The translations under genes and the position numbers were made by a program. The notes beneath the pieces were generated by a model. That model made no database searches. It saw only the letters and a list, made by a program, of their open reading frames with translations, and was not told the origin of the DNA. This document shows, piece after piece, positions 43,043 to 54,030 of a DNA stretch of 64,000 bases (position 1 is its first letter; the number at the start of each line of letters is the position of its first letter). The DNA comes from Bryoerythrophyllum caledonicum (taxonomy: Eukaryota > Streptophyta > Bryopsida > Pottiales > Pottiaceae), in NCBI GenBank assembly GCA_963971425.1, contig OZ020518.1, forward strand, positions 10,608,190-10,672,189, given 5' to 3'.

Positions 43043-43640
43043 AGTTAGTTGCAAGCACCTAGAGCAGATTTCTTGAACCTCACAGCGCGAAAAACTGCTC
43101 AGATTCCTCGGATCTCACCTGAATCTCGCACATCTCTCACAACAAGAAAATTCCTCAGATGGCCACGATGGCTCAAATCTCACAACCAGCGGGCATCCAT
43201 AGCTCCGAACAAGTATTTCTAACATCTCACGACGCGGAAAACTCCTCACATTGCTACGAGTCTTCAGATTTCACCTCGAGGCAAACACCGAAACGCATCC
43301 ATAGCCCCAGACAAAGATTTCCAAAAACCTCACGGCGGGCCTTACAGACGTCACAAACTCCACACCTCCGTCCTCACAACATCACAAAACTCCGTCATCA
43401 CAACATCGTAAAACTCCACAGATCCGACCTCACAAAAGCAATTAACCTACAGCTCCATCCTCATAACATCTCCGTCCTCACCAAAAATAAACAACAAACG
43501 ACTCCGGAACCATCAATTCATTTCGCTTTTGTATATGAATGGGAAAACAGCGGGAAATGCACGTGTGCGGGGATTGATGATCGTGACAGGGTCGGGAAAA
43601 ATCATGTTCTGAGCCGGGCACAACTTCCTCCAACTTGGCA
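43043..43640 (-). promoter_or_regulatory. Conserved 5' flank of F-box F
   Basis: Inverted match to 11850-12437 upstream of C ('gcaattaacctacagctccatcctcataac', 'ccaaaaataaacaac', 'aaacctcacggcgggcc'). It supports C and F being the most recent pair. Confidence 0.45.
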
Positions 43641-43714
43641 CTAGTGCACAAAAAATATTCTTTTCCTCCGACATGGCACTAGTGCCTGTGGACTTCCAGG
43701 CACTAGTGCCTGGT
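43638..43714. repeat. Three spaced GCACTAGTGC palindromes
   Basis: The 10-bp palindrome GCACTAGTGC occurs at 43638-43647, 43676-43685 and 43700-43709. The last is part of an 18-bp palindrome, CCAGGCACTAGTGCCTGG (43696-43713 approximately). Spacing is 38 then 24 bp. Confidence 0.7.
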
Positions 43715-46116
43715 AGTTTTCAACGGCAATTATTGTGCCAAGTCATTGCCATGTAGATTCCAAAGCAACATCCAATGCAAATTCCAAAGCTACAAAGTAG
43801 GCACATGTCATTCTTGCCACTCCCCGTACTTCCTCTCATGTGGCAACCACTTGCAAATTTGAACCACTGTGAGTCATCCAACTCACTGCCTTTCCTCTAG
43901 TGTGGTTTGGCCCTAAGGTAGTGGTTGATATTTTCGTGCAGTTCCAATTGTCGCACCCTACATTCCAGGGTTGTGTATCAGAAACCAACTAGCCTGGCTT
44001 CAGAAAGTGTCCAAGCTTGTTCTAATTCCGCGCATGCTTGGGAAAATTGAGAACTTCTGATTGGTTCGAATTGGTGCACAAGTGCTCTATTTTCAGAATC
44101 CAACCTCTCATGAACACCATGACTCTATGAGCGGTTATTGGCCACTCTAAGCCTTTGTTCTTAAAAATTCATAGAAAATTGTAGAAATGCTCAAAAAATG
44201 TTTTTTTTTTGGGGATGCCTTTGCAATAGCTTTGCGAAGCATCCAAAAATCATAAGTTTTTTCTTTCACAAGTCTAAATATGCAAACCTAAAATTCGGGC
44301 GGGAATATCAACCCCTACCTTAGTACAGAGACAGTAGGTGCTCTCAAGAGAACTTGTTATCATGATGAAATATCTTGATTCTATTTGGATTATCTATTTT
44401 GACCTTCTGATAATGACTCAAATAAGTACAATGTTCAAATAATGGATTATAGGATTTTTTTAAGTGTTTATTGGACAATATTATTAAATATGGATTCGAT
44501 TTGGAAGTATATAAGGATCCAAGCTAACCTCGAGGATTCATTTGGTAGAAGAGTGTTTTGCTTCATAGGATTTCCGCATAGAATTGAAGGTCGTTTTGTT
44601 TCTTTTTTGAAGCAGTGGATGAAACAATGCGGTGGTTGAGAAGGGCAAAATTGGTGTTCGCGATCTTCGGGTTTTTCTATCAAGACATGTGCAAGGTATG
44701 TGAGCTTTCAATGTTGTTGTGTGATTTCTTTGCGTAGAGGAATGGGGGGTCGAGGCCTCGACCCCTTCTCTTTGTTGCATAGAGTTGTCTTAACACCTAG
44801 AGTTTCTTGATGAACTCACACCAAAACCGCCTCAAAAATGTAGATTATGTTGTAGGGTGTAAAGGAGAAACTCCTGGTCTTTTTTTCAAGTTTTGACCGT
44901 AGGATCTTAAACACGACTCAGTCATCAACATGTTTACAAAATTTCACAAACTTTGATTGTATGGATCGGAAGATTATAGCGTTTGAAATGTAGGAAGATG
45001 TCATTTTCTTTACTGCTTTGAGAGGATCAGCTGACTTTGACATCACTTGTTGTGAAGTTTTTGCACTACGCAATATGTTAATCTATTACAATCGTGTTGA
45101 ACATGCAATCAGCTCCTTGTTCACAAAATTTTAGAGGTTGGGGAGAGTTGTAGCATTTTCAAAAAAGTTGTGCAAGGAGTGGAGGTTGAAGAGTTGTCAA
45201 TCGTGGTTGTTATTTCTTTTTTCCCAATGAGTTTGATACACGGTTTTAGAATGAGAACTAAACCAATCAATAACTTGGAGCATTAGACCACGTCTTGAAG
45301 TTGAGAAATCAAGTTGTTTAAAACATTAAGAGCTCTTGTCTTAATGTGGAGCATAAGAAGTATTTTTAATTCATTGCCTGACAATGTGTAACTTTGGGTA
45401 AAGGGGTTTTCTATCCTAAAGGGAAGATTCACTTTTATTTTCTTTTGTTTTGAAAAAATTAAAGAACATGTAGATGTTATGTTCTTGGATCAAGAATCTT
45501 TTATTTGACATAACGTTGTTGCAAGGCATTTGGGAGTTGTCCAACGTCCTCGCCCTCGACAACTATGTTTGAAGATGGCTTGAACTTCTTTCATTGAGTC
45601 TTGAGAGTAAAAAATCATAGTACCACATAGTTCTTACATTGTGGCATCTATGTTCAAAGTTTTAAGACTCGGAAGTATAAATTTCAAGCATGGGAACGTG
45701 TCCGAGATGTGTTAAAATCGAACTCAAGAGTTTTGGTCTTTAGGGGGTGAAAAGTAGTGAACAATTCGGGAATTGATGTAGGAAAATCAGGTTGCGTTGA
45801 ATATGTGCAAGGGGTGAAGGCAATGGTGTATATGAATTTTGGTGCTAATTGGAGGAGATAATTTTTTTTTTAAATATCAAAAGATAGTCTTTTGTTGTTT
45901 TTGGACAAAAAGGTAGTCATTGTTATCATAGATGGAAGAGCATCAACAAATTAGCCAAGTTGTGCGCGAGGCACGGCAATGGGAGAAGGCCATCTCTTGT
46001 CAATTGAAGCTCATGTTGTTCACGCTGGAAGCACTCCATCAACTCAACGGTTAAGAGCGTCAGCATTGTCTAAAATGGATAAGGATGTAGAAATGGTATG
46101 TAGTCAAGAATTTATG

Positions 46117-46120
<4 letters not shown>
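43715..46120. other. AT-rich intergenic region
   Basis: No gene recognised. It contains the second long R2 copy (44815-45200). Short open frames around 44442-44639 and 45979-46179 have no domain; the latter runs into the TA microsatellite. Confidence 0.5.
44815..45200 (+). repeat. Dispersed repeat R2, second long copy
   Basis: Collinear with 7615-7995 ('caccaaaaccgcctcaaaa', 'ttttgaccgtaggatctt', 'ggatcggaagattatag', 'ttgtgcaaggagtggaggttga'). Confidence 0.55.

Positions 46121-46168
<48 letters not shown>
46121..46168. repeat. (TA)n microsatellite
   Basis: About 23 uninterrupted TA units, preceded by TATG and TATA variants. Confidence 0.95.
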
Positions 46169-46171
<3 letters not shown>

Positions 46172-46429
46172 ATATATAAATCTACGCATAATATGTAGGA
46201 CAAAATCTAGTGGTGTTTGGTTCCGAATCGTGGATTTCAATTATTTTTAGGAAGAGTAGATTAAAGTTGTAATTTTGTTTAGTATCCAATGATATAATAT
46301 AAAAAAATGACATGAAAATAGTTGCATAAGGTGTAGGATGTATGGAGAACAATTGAAAAAATTGATGTTTTACCTTACCTTAAATTTATCAATGGCTTTT
46401 ATGTATGTGGTAAACAATGTCTTATATAT

Positions 46430-46575
46430 CTACCCTCGAAAGGGGGAAGTAGTTCCATACTACTGACCCATGCCCGGTGGGCATAGACTTAGTGGTGGAA
46501 TGAACGGACACTTTATTCACGCCGGCCCCCTTGCGGGGACCGGCGTTCTTCTTCTTCTTCTTTGTCTTCTATCTT
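46430..46575 (+). repeat. Dispersed hairpin-rich repeat R3, best copy
   Basis: Shared with 56500-56645 and, more diverged, 1060-1200. Order: 'taccctcgaaaggggg' hairpin, 'gaagtagttcca', palindrome 'atgcccggtgggcat', 'tagtggtggaatgaac', 'ttattcacg', GC hairpin (cgccgg...ccggcg), then a CTT-rich tail. The structured body plus pyrimidine tail suggests a small RNA-derived or foldback repeat. Class unknown. Confidence 0.65.
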
Positions 46576-46730
46576 CGCTCTTCCAAAAAAACCATTGTTA
46601 CATTGATTTGGATGAGTGAACCATATGCAGCGAAGGAGTGAAGTAAAACTGACCAAGTGCATATTTAGCGAATTCCATGTTGGTAGTTGGTGAATAAGAA
46701 CGTGACTGCCAATGTTGTACTGTACTACTT

Positions 46731-46902
46731 ACTACAAGAATATAGGGTGTTTAGCAACGTTTTGAAAAATTCGAAAGCAATGCCTAGGGGCTTGCTTTGT
46801 ACATAATACCACGCTTCAGCTGTTGTTTTTTTAAAAAGCAAGCCCCTAGGCGTTGCTTAGGAATTTTTCAAAACATTGCTTCACACCCTATTTTTTTGTA
46901 GT
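46731..46902. mobile_element. 172-bp CACTA-like foldback MITE
   Basis: Almost entirely an inverted repeat. The left arm begins ACTACAAGAATATAGGGTG, and the right arm ends with the complement of ACTACAAAAAAATAGGGTGT. Inner arms share 'caatgcctaggggcttgcttt'-type complementarity. The ACTACAAGAA end recalls CACTA TIRs. No clear target duplication. Confidence 0.65.
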
Positions 46903-47116
46903 TGCTTCAGTGCTGCTGATTCATTGTTATTAATTTCTTCATGGAGTCCCACTCTTTTATCTGGGATTTGATGACATCCATGCTAAAGGCTTAGAAGTTA
47001 GACTCTTTTGAAGGCTATGTATTTGTATTTGAGCCAGGTTTCAGAAGTGTAAGCTGGAATCTTCTAATCCTCCAGAAACTGCATGACGGACATAAATTTC
47101 TTCTGGACATGGATAG
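46903..47116. other. Spacer, nothing recognised
   Basis: Unique-looking sequence between the foldback MITE and the copia element. Confidence 0.5.
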
Positions 47117-47121
47117 TATAC

Positions 47122-47461
47122 TATTAACAATAAAAGCATACCAGACTCCCCTCAGTACTCATGTGTACATCAAATACAGATGCCAAGCCATGGATGCTCT
47201 GTCACGTCTCTTTTTATTACACACACTACAACTGATACAGACATAGATTACATACAAACTGAATGTAGACAAGTACACTTCAAAATGAGGTAGACAACAC
47301 GATTGCTCTACCTGTAAGCTACATCCTTGAATGAACTCAAATGTATCCTACAGCTAGATCTATCTAAACTACCAGCAAAACTTGTATGAGAAGCTACTAC
47401 TAATTCTACAGCTATGCTTACATTATTGCTACTATATCTACCAATGCAATATCTACCAATA
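47122..47461 (-). repeat. Copia 3' LTR
   Basis: 340 bp, partner of 52852-53192. Adjacent to the polypurine tract. The 5-bp TATAC duplication precedes it. Confidence 0.93.
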
Positions 47462-47471
47462 CTCCCACTCA
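47462..47471 (-). promoter_or_regulatory. Copia polypurine tract
   Basis: On the minus strand, GAGTGGGAG immediately precedes the 3' LTR. This is the expected place and composition for the plus-strand DNA primer. Confidence 0.75.
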
Positions 47472-47501
47472 TAGTAAGGACTGTATCACTAATTCTCGTA
47501 C

Positions 47502-49735
47502 CTAAACAGATTTATATCTAGTCTCCCACTTACGATACATGGAGTTGTACAGTACACCATGAAGTGAATTATGAAATGTAACAAACTTTTCAGTTGACAA
47601 AAGCTTTATGAAGAGATCGGCAACCTGTTGGGCAGTGGGGATGTAAGATACATCGATGACTCCATTTGCTTCATGCTCACGGATGCAGTGATAACAGATG
47701 TCAATATGCGTAGTTTGTTTGTGATATTCAGGGTTGTATACAAGGCGTACTACGGCCTGATTGTCACAACGCATCGGTGAGGGTCCAAGATTCAACATAC
47801 CCAGATCATGTAGCAAGCGTCGAAGCCACTTAACTTCCTTGCTTCTAGTCGACGCTGCAATGTATTCCGCCTCTGTGGTGGATGTTGCAACACATCTCTA
47901 TTTCCTGCTGAGCCATATGACCGGAGCTCCATTAAAAAGAATCATAACACCAGTGCGACTCTGACGGTCATCCATGTCACCTCCATAGTCCGCATCCACA
48001 TTTACTGTGGGTTGATGCAGGATCTTCAACTTGCTGTAGCACAAGGCAAGTGTAGTCGTCCCACGAAGATATGGAAGAATGCACAAGGGTCCCGGGAGGT
48101 GTTACCACTTGAAGGACATGTTAAAAGCTGCACTTTTAACAGGTCTATTCACTGCCAATGTGGTAAATTTCATTCCTTGAGCCAAAAATACTATTTTTAC
48201 CACTTTCAGAAGGTTTTACCAGTTGAAGCATATGATAAAAGCTACACTTTTACTACTTTGACTGTAAATCATGGTTTCTTGTATATCCCATAAGGTTTGT
48301 CCTGGACAAGTGAAAGGACAAGTATATCAAGGTGCGGAGGTGAGTTCCCATTACTCTTGACTTTCAATTACTCTTGACATGCTATTTCAAAGTCAAATGC
48401 AAACTTAGAGTTGGATACTCTACCTTATAGGTCTCTCCCATGTTCAAAAACACAATGCATGTTTACTTCGGTTCAACATTACTTTTGGTCATATTATGCA
48501 TTTGAAGTCTTATTTAATGACAAATAATATTCAAAAGAAAAAATTACCATGTGAGAAAACTCCGCAATTTACCATGTGTGAAACACTGCATTTTACCATG
48601 TCAAATTATCATGTGGTAATATTCCATGTGACAAAGTCGCCTTTTTACCACATAGACTGCGATTACCCAATTAGTGTTAAAACCTGACAAACAATGTGGT
48701 AAAACTAGTATTTTCCCATGTGGTAACGTCTCCTAGAGCCCCTTGTGAATGCGGATCACAACAGTACAATGGATCGTTGTGTAACAGCTTGTGTACTAGG
48801 ATACAACAAAGACAACTTGCGAAATATTAGGCCTAGACTACGTTTGGAAATAGAGAAGACTCTCAACGCAACTTTGATAGGAAAACGTCGATGTTGTTGG
48901 TTCTCATGTGGAAGCGGTTTTTGAAGTATCACATTTGGATCTGCTGGAGTGGAAACTCGATTAGCATCGGAGTAGCCAAACTTGGCCAATAGAGTTTTGA
49001 TGTAACGTATCTGATCCACATAGATGACATAAGATAGCCTGTCACAAGTGAAATGCAACCCTATGTAGACATCCGTAGCTCCAGCTGTGATTGAGAAATG
49101 TTCTTTCAAGTATTCGATCATGTGTTGGAGGCGTGAGGCATCTACACAAATGCCAAGCCCATCGTCTACAAATATTGTTGTAGTCAAGAGAGGCTTAGAG
49201 GTTGAATAAAAAACACATGGTTCGGCTGAGGATTGAACCAGGTTATATTGTTTCAGAAACGTAGTGAACTTGGTATTCTATTGACAATTTGTTTGCTTCA
49301 GCCCATACAAGCTTTTCTAGAGATGACATACCTTGTTAGCACTGTGAGGGAGATTGACACCCTCTGGCAAATCCATATAGATATCTTCATCAAGGTCACC
49401 GTGAAGAAATGCGGTTTTATGTCGAACTGAACCATTTCACAATTTTCAGCTGCCACAATAGCAAGAAGAGATTGTATGCTATCAGCCTTGGTTGTGGGAG
49501 CATAGGTCTCCTCATAGTCAAGGCCAAATGACTGAGAATAGCCCTTGGCAACTAGACTCGCCTTGTATTTGTCTATTGTGCCATCTGCCTTCAGTTTTCG
49601 TTTGAAAACCCATTTGTTGGCCACAGTTTTCCTACTAGGTGGAAGATCGATTAAGATCCACGCATAGTTCTGATGAAGGAACTCAATTTCATCTTCCATC
49701 GCAAGCCGCCAGTTATCTACAATAGAAGATTTCAA
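47502..49735 (-). pseudogene. Copia reverse transcriptase and RNase H, interrupted
   Basis: RT begins with 'NWRLAMEDEIEFLHQNYAW', 'ANKWVFKRKLKADGTIDKYK', 'LVAKGYSQSFGLDYEETYAP' and 'VQFDIK' (49298-49735). The catalytic box is FVDD ('TTTIFVDDGLGICVD', near 49170), where YVDD is usual. RNase H follows at 47502-48081 ('DADYGGDMDDRQSRTG', 'TTEAEYIAA', 'MRCDNQAV'), with a TAG at about 47896-47898. Between the two, a 666-bp TIR element (48082-48747) splits the gene. The 'RYLRGTT' box characteristic of copia resumes right after it. Frameshifts also occur around 49190-49300. Confidence 0.9.
48082..48747. mobile_element. 666-bp TIR element inserted in copia pol
   Basis: Ends are inverted repeats of about 27 bp starting CACAAGGG(T/G)CC/CTC...GTTACCAC, flanked by a 4-bp AATG duplication (48078-48081, 48748-48751). 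Removing it with one AATG restores the pol frame at the junction, which dates it after the copia insertion. The interior is rich in 'taccatgtg(g)' and 'aaaagct.cacttttac' repeats and has no coding capacity. Superfamily unclear. Confidence 0.88.
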
Positions 49736-50671
49736 TGCAACGATATAGGTTCTTAGCTCAGAGGGTAAGGGTTCAATCGTAGGCTTTATACACCGAGCCT
49801 GAGTTACTAATGCAGATGTTGAGGCATACAGGTCGGGTATAGATCTGATGCGGTATTCTGGGTTCTCATCTGAATCATAGGAATCTGCTGAATTTAATTT
49901 TGGAGTAGAGTTAAGACTGGCTAATCGGATATTTCAACGAGGAGCCATGTTGGCAGTCAACAATGGTGTTTCAATCGATCCCATTTGCATTACATCGTTC
50001 TATGAACGCACTGCCACTACTCCCATTCCTCTTATCACCATTCACACCTCCTTCGCTAGAATCAGCTCTTGGACTCCCACTATTTCGTTCACTTGTACTC
50101 CCACTATTGCATGCAGCATTTGAACTCCCACTGTTGCAATTTGCACTAGGACTCCCACTCTGAAAATCAACACTTGGACTCCCACTCTTATCAACATCAG
50201 AAACAGAAATATTCTCTGAGGAATGAAAAAACAGAGGAAGTGTAGCTGATGAGTTTGAGCTAGAGGGTTGATCAGTAGTAGCTGAGTGTAAAAGACTAGC
50301 TATGGGATCACCTAAGGCTGGTGTTCTCATAAACTGGAAAAGGTTGTCAAGAGAAGCTGAGTACTAAGGATCAGTAGAGGAGGAGGAATATTCTTCATCA
50401 AAGATGACATCTTGGCTTGTGAGTAGACGTTGTTTGTCATGGTGCCAGAGACAATACGCTTTGTTGGTGGCAGAATAGCCAAGAAACATACAGTCCTAAG
50501 CCTTTTTGTCTAATTTCCTCCTGATTTGTTTCGAAACATGAGCATATGCCAGACATCAGAAACTTTTAAAGTGAGAAACATCCGGGATAGTACCTATCCA
50601 AAGTTCACAAGGTCTTCAGCCATGAATCCCTTTTGTAGAAACACGATAATTGAGGATATAGACGGTAGTAT
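49736..50671 (-). pseudogene. Copia pol linker with Ser/Gly/Asn repeats
   Basis: The region between integrase and RT. It includes 'FLGYSATNKAYC' (conserved copia post-integrase block) and a low-complexity stretch of 'SGSPS', 'NSGSS', 'NSGST' units at about 50030-50210. Stops at about 50365 and elsewhere break it. Confidence 0.7.
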
Positions 50672-51394
50672 TCACCGCTTCTGCCCAAAAATTAAGAGGA
50701 ACCTTCTGTGATGCAGCATGTTGCGAGCACTCTCAACAACTGTTCTATTGTCTCTTTCTGCCACAGAGTTTTGTTTTGGTGAATATGGGGCTGTCAACTC
50801 GTGACGGACCTCTTCATCCTCTAAGTATTGCTGGAAGCATATCGATAGATACTCCGTGCCATTGTCTGTTCTCAACCTACTAAGTTGACAACCATTGACA
50901 TTGAGCGCATGCTTTGCAAGCTTAAAGAAGCAAGCAAAAACATCACTCTTCTTATGAAGAAAGTAAACAAGTCGAAAACCACTGAAATCATCCTTGAACG
51001 TGACAAAGAAGCGGTATCCAGACACGGATGTAGTCTACATCGAGCCAGAAACATCAGAGTGAAAGAACTCACCCGGTCTCTTAGCATGTGTCCTGACTCC
51101 ATGGTGCTTCGGGAAAGGAGCTCGATGACTCTTTCCATAGATACAACCCCGACAAACTGGAGTAGATGTCTTCAAGAGAGGATTGATACTAGTGACCATG
51201 TCTTGATTCGCCATTTTGCAGACAGTGTCAAAAGATACATGGCCAAGCCTCTCATGCCAACGTTGGAGGAGAATGGTCGCTTTGCTCAGACGTTGAAGGT
51301 CACCCCCTATTGTCGTAGCAACATGAGCACTCCTTGTTCCATCATGAGGACTGATGTGCAAATGCCAGAGATTATTGTATTTGGATCCAATCAT
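50672..51394 (-). pseudogene. Copia integrase
   Basis: The pre-integrase zinc region is intact ('LQRWHERLGHVSFDTV', 'CRGCIYGKSHRAPF'). The first Asp lies in 'FFHSDVSGSM', the second in 'RTDNGTEYL', and Glu in 'NSVAERDNRTV', so the DDE triad is present. The gene is split by a stop near 51030. Confidence 0.9.
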
Positions 51395-51595
51395 GATAAG
51401 CCTGCCATGTCCATGGTCAGAGAAAAACTTGCATTCATCCTTGATGTGTACTATGGCAACCCTATTCTCCGTAAGTTGTGAGACTGAAATGAAATTTCAT
51501 CTCAACTCTGGAACGTACAGCACGTTTTTGAACCTGAGCAGGGATGTGGTATCGTTCATATGAGCATGAACAATAATGTCACCAATACCTCTTAC

Positions 51596-52686
51596 TCAGA
51601 GTTGATGATCATTCGTTGTGATCACAGACCAACAAAAATCTGGAAGCTCTTGAAAGTCCTGGAACCATCCTCGTTTGTCAGTCATATGCTCACTCGCTCC
51701 TGAGTCCGCAATCCATAGAGAGTCAGATGAGAATAAGTCAGATGAAGCACAATAGGCATCGCTTAAGGAGTGGCTGAAGCTATCTTCTTCCAAATCCGAT
51801 GAAGGTACATGGGTGACCATGGCATGAGCATGACTCTTCTTACGAGAGGTCTTGTCACCAAGATGACGATGATGCTTAGAGCGAGCCTTCACAGGAGAAG
51901 CAGAATTGTCGTTGTCATTCAACGGGCATTCACCCGAGAAATGTCCCTTCTCACCACATTTGTTGCAGCGTGAAATAGACTTTAGCTTCGCTAATCTCTC
52001 AGCCTTCTTTTTCTTTTTCTCAGTCGTAGGATTAGAGCGAGAAGAAGAGGAAGGTGTGCTCGAGCTGCTAAAAAACGCCTTCTCAGCGTGGACATCTGTC
52101 AATCCAGCACATTCACGCAGAAGAATCTCCCTCTTGACAAGCCTGGATTGAAACGATAATAGGGTTTGCTCCGCAAGGGGGACACTGTCCGAGGCAAGAA
52201 GTAGTGAGTCATAGCTCCGGGGTAAGCCGCACTTGATTTTGCTGAGCACTTGTCTCTCAGAAATCGACTGCCCTAAGTCATTGAGTTGCTTGGCAAGCTT
52301 TTGGACCTTGCTAATGAACATTGCAATGGAGTCGCTCTCTCCTAACTTGCAGCTATAATATTTTTCTTGAAGAGAAATGATGCACTCTTCTGTATGTAAA
52401 TGGTGGTAAGCATCTAATTGTACCCACATAGCATTAGAGGTGGCACAATGTATGACCTCATCCCTCCAGCGGTTGGATATGGCCGACAAGATGGCAACTA
52501 TGGCCTATTTGTCTTGTTTTTCCCACTTTGCCTTATCCTCATCACTCTCAGAGCTACTATTTTTTTCTTGCCACAGACAATAACAAAGAGCTCTCGAGAC
52601 TGGAAGATGAAGGTCATGTGCATTTTCCAGAGAGGAAAATTTGTACCATTATAGCGTTTAACACTGACAGTGTCTTTGTTGATCAT
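51596..52686 (-). pseudogene. Copia gag and protease
   Basis: The start ATG at 52686 gives MINKDTVSVKRYNGTNFPLW, the usual copia gag opening. A frameshift near 52490-52560 separates it from the rest. The body has the UBN2-type gag region ('ISLQEKYYSCKLGESDSI', 'VQKLAKQLNDLG', 'LPRSYDSLLLA'), a Lys-rich run, one CCHC knuckle (CNKCGEKGHFSGEC, intact) and the protease site 'LWIADSGASEHMT' (DSG intact). The frame ends at 51596 after 'TTNDHQL'. Confidence 0.9.
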
Positions 52687-52851
52687 TTTCTCGTCTAAAT
52701 CAGTGAAGATTCGAGGGATTACTGGACTTAAATCTTATAGAGTAATACAAAATATTTAGCGCTCTACACAAAACCCTAACGCCTCACAACCGGGGAAACA
52801 ACCCAATCTCTTCACGGCTACGGTGTAAACCCTCAAAAAAAGCCAATAACC

Positions 52852-53192
52852 TATTAACAATAAAAGCATACCAGACTCCCCTCAGTACTCATGTGTACAT
52901 CAAATACAGACGCCAAGCCATGGGTGCTCTGTCACTTCTCTTTTTATTACACACACTACAATTGATACAGACACGATTACATACAAAATGAATGCAGACA
53001 AGTGCACTTCAAAATGAGAGAGACAACATGATCGCTGTACCTACAAGCTACATCCTCGAATGAACTCAAATGTATCCTACATCTAGATCTATCTAAATCT
53101 ACCAGCGAAACTTATATGAGAAGCTACTACTAATTCTACAGCTATGCTTACATTTATTGCTACAATATCTACCAATGCAATATCTACCAATA
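52852..53192 (-). repeat. Copia 5' LTR
   Basis: 341 bp, followed by the TATAC duplication (53193-53197). The sequence just inside it (minus strand GGTTATTGGC...) does not match an initiator-Met primer-binding site, so the primer is unknown. Confidence 0.92.
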
Positions 53193-53197
53193 TATAC

Positions 53198-53545
53198 GGT
53201 CCACCACATCCCTTGATATATAAAGAGAGGAAAGAATTATAAACATTTGTTTTTCGGTGATCTGCAATTTCAATCCAAGTGATTTTATAGTTTTTCAATG
53301 AAATGTGAATTAGTTATGAATTTTCAAAGTGTGGTGCCAATTTAGCCCGTGGCCGCCAATAGGTACCCCATGTAAACGCTAACCAAAAGTAAGGGGTCTT
53401 GATCAAGACTAAACTTCCATTTTGAAGTTGAATGGGTGGTAATGGGATGGAAGTGGGTTGAATATACCCCACTTTCATAGGTGTTAGCTATGAATTTTAG
53501 TTGGTTACTAGGGAGGTTAACTTAATTTTGTTACAAAGTTTGCAA
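53198..53545 (-). repeat. Dispersed repeat R1, inverted copy, in AT-rich spacer
   Basis: At about 53290-53490, 'caaagtgtg.tgccaattt', 'gcggccgccaataggtacc', 'gggtggtaatgggatggaagtgggtt' are the complement of R1 copies 2 and 3. Confidence 0.5.
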
Positions 53546-53683
53546 CTTGGGATCATTCACGGCAGGTGTGTGTAAGTGGCTCTTATTTACGCTTGGGATC
53601 ATTCACGGCAGGTGTGTGTAAGTGGCTCTTATTTACGCTTGGGATCATTCACGGCAGGTGTGTGTAAGTGGCTCTTATTTACG
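53546..53683. repeat. 46-bp tandem repeat, three perfect copies
   Basis: The unit begins CTTGGGATCATTCACGG and ends CTCTTATTTACG. Three identical copies are followed by a five-base start of a fourth. Perfect identity implies recent expansion. Confidence 0.95.
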
Positions 53684-53755
53684 CTTGGATATATGTTGTT
53701 AAGAGGAGGATTTTTCTTTTCATATATGGATTTTGTTTTGACATCTTTCCTGTAT

Positions 53756-54030
53756 TTAGTACATTTGATGACGGTGGGGCTTGAACCGAAGACCTTGGGG
53801 TTCTAAATCAAAGCCTCCATGCATTCACAACCTTGAAGGGAGGCTTTTCCAAGCCCCACTCCCCTTTTATGTTTACCAATGTGACAAAATCTGTAAGTAT
53901 AGAGTTTCTCTAGTTTTGGCAATTTCATTAAATATTTTCCCACTTAATTTGGCAAGCATTTTTCTAATTAATAAATGCCGAACTAGAGGTTCACCTACGA
54001 TAGTTGTAAATTTTATTAGATGTGTGGGTT
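53756..54030. repeat. Dispersed repeat R4, inverted partner of 6811-7060
   Basis: Carries 'ggggcttgaaccgaagacctt', the complement of a box-B-like GGTTCAAGCCCC, at its left end, and 'aatttcattaaatattttccc' and 'aatgccgaactagaggttcac' further on. Confidence 0.5.

Larger units (their letters stand above)
47122..53192 (-). mobile_element. Ty1/copia retrotransposon, decayed, complete ends
   Basis: A 6.07-kb element on the minus strand with LTRs at 47122-47461 and 52852-53192, flanked by a 5-bp TATAC target duplication (47117-47121 and 53193-53197). Gene order in the element's own direction is gag with zinc knuckle, protease, integrase, reverse transcriptase, RNase H, which is the Ty1/copia order. 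LTRs read TATTGG...TTAATA, so the termini are TA...TA rather than TG...CA. By eye the LTRs differ at about 23 of 341 positions, an old insertion. Several stops and frameshifts, and a 666-bp TIR element in pol, make it inactive. Confidence 0.93.

Noticed and set aside
45979..46179. 66-codon frame ending in a Tyr-Ile run
   Set aside because: It runs into the TA microsatellite. No coding support.
46430..46575. Hammerhead ribozyme in repeat R3
   Set aside because: GAAA and CTGA motifs occur, but the CUGAUGA core and paired stems are absent.
50885..51481. 198-codon plus-strand frame
   Set aside because: Antisense shadow of copia integrase.
53576..53806. 76-codon frame across the 46-bp tandem repeat
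   Set aside because: The open frame is a by-product of the repeat. No homology.
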